NCBI GenBank assembly: GCA_937127435.1
Contig: CAKZLZ010000171.1
Location: 1 to 34,460, forward strand
DNA from: an uncultured Verrucomicrobiota bacterium
GTDB lineage: Bacteria; Verrucomicrobiota; Kiritimatiellia; SS1-B-03-39; UBA6053
DNA length: 34,460 bases
Direction of reading: 5' to 3'
Part shown: piece after piece, positions 34,178 through 34,460 of the stretch
Layout of the letters: each line of letters starts with the position of its first letter
Numbering within the stretch: the first letter of the stretch is position 1
Made by a program: the position numbers and the translations under genes
The notes under the pieces: generated by a model
What the model was told of the DNA's origin: nothing
The model's input: the letters and a program-made list of their open reading frames with translations, nothing else
The model's database searches: none

Positions 34178-34460
34178 TTAGGGCCGTTTATGCGCATTGA
34201 CTTTGAGAAAATCCAAACGCTCACGATGGATCTTCAGGCGCCGGAGGAAGTCCTCATAATCTTTTTGATCTTTCTCCAGCCATAATACTTCGGAAAGGGC
34301 GCAGATGCGGGGGAAGCCCATATATTCCACATGGCTGAAGACCGGAATATATTCACTCCAGAGTTCTCCTTGTGCGCCCATCACATGGTGACGGTTTTCT
34401 TCGGCGATTTCTTCAGGGATCGGTTCGTAAGCGTATACCACATCCACCGGAGTCATGCCC
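34178..34460 (-). CDS. Glycoside hydrolase family 20 beta-N-acetylhexosaminidase, C-terminal end
   Basis: Only the last ~94 codons are in the window. HHVMGAQGELWSEYIPVFSHVEYMGFPRICALSEVLW matches the C-terminal barrel block of GH20 enzymes, where the Trp and Glu/Asp of GAQ.ELW.EY contact the terminal N-acetylglucosamine. The family uses substrate-assisted catalysis; its catalytic Asp-Glu pair lies beyond the right edge. It would release GlcNAc or GalNAc from glycans such as chitin or glycoproteins. Location (secreted or not) cannot be seen. It converges with the membrane-anchored unknown across the fold-back repeat. Confidence 0.88.
   Translation of the reverse strand, partial: GMTPVDVVYAYEPIPEEIAEENRHHVMGAQGELWSEYIPVFSHVEYMGFPRICALSEVLWLEKDQKDYEDFLRRLKIHRERLDFLKVNAHKRP

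Overview
The window is a chromosomal stretch of a Gram-negative bacterium, most likely in the PVC superphylum (Verrucomicrobiota, Kiritimatiellota or Lentisphaerota side). The taxonomic call is inference from four things. The V-type ATPase operon has the chlamydial order E - DUF2764 - A - B - D - I - K. There is a large adenosylcobalamin-dependent ribonucleotide reductase. The 438-aa membrane-anchored protein near the right end has the C-terminal pseudopilin-like block (DPFSGK...YSVGPN) common in that group. The gene ends carry GC-rich fold-back repeats. No phage, transposase, CRISPR, tRNA or rRNA gene was seen; this is ordinary core genome.

Layout. 1-1881 (-): the 5' end of trpG, trpE overlapping it by 4 bp, and upstream of trpE a leader that looks like a classical tryptophan attenuator (17-codon peptide with two Trp codons, then a terminator hairpin with a long T run). 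1924-2074: REP-like palindromic 34-bp units. 2071-3327 (-): lysA. 3400-4071 (+): a HAD phosphatase. 4143-10013 (+): a UPF0182 membrane protein, mnmA, a secreted unknown, a small tyrosine-phosphatase-like protein and an unknown membrane protein. 10107-15908 (+): a tight run of fabF, pyrD, a degenerate NodB-type deacetylase, a membrane glycosyltransferase-like protein and nth. 16144-18927 (+): nrdJ behind two NrdR-box-like sites. 19008-20378 (-): hemY/hemG-type porphyrinogen oxidase. 20547-21644: a possibly broken small membrane protein and a DUF4203/TMEM198-like membrane protein. 21725-25132 (+): a DUF89 protein, proS and rpe. 25249-32348 (-): the V-ATPase operon. 32591-33907 (+): the membrane-anchored unknown. 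33915-34153: a long fold-back repeat. 34178-34460 (-): the C-terminal end of a GH20 hexosaminidase running off the window.

How the genes fit together. Most are housekeeping functions: tryptophan, lysine and pyrimidine synthesis, fatty-acid elongation, deoxynucleotide supply, heme synthesis, tRNA charging and thiolation, base-excision repair and the pentose phosphate pathway. The V-ATPase is the largest functional unit. Its proteolipid carries the residue set that binds sodium in Enterococcus NtpK, so the enzyme may be Na+-coupled. The observations most worth following are the trp attenuator, the sodium-site proteolipid, the deacetylase with exchanged metal ligands, the hairpin covering a Shine-Dalgarno site ahead of the glycosyltransferase-like gene, and the fold-back elements between convergent genes. 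I did not find a convincing new defence, mobile or secretion system.
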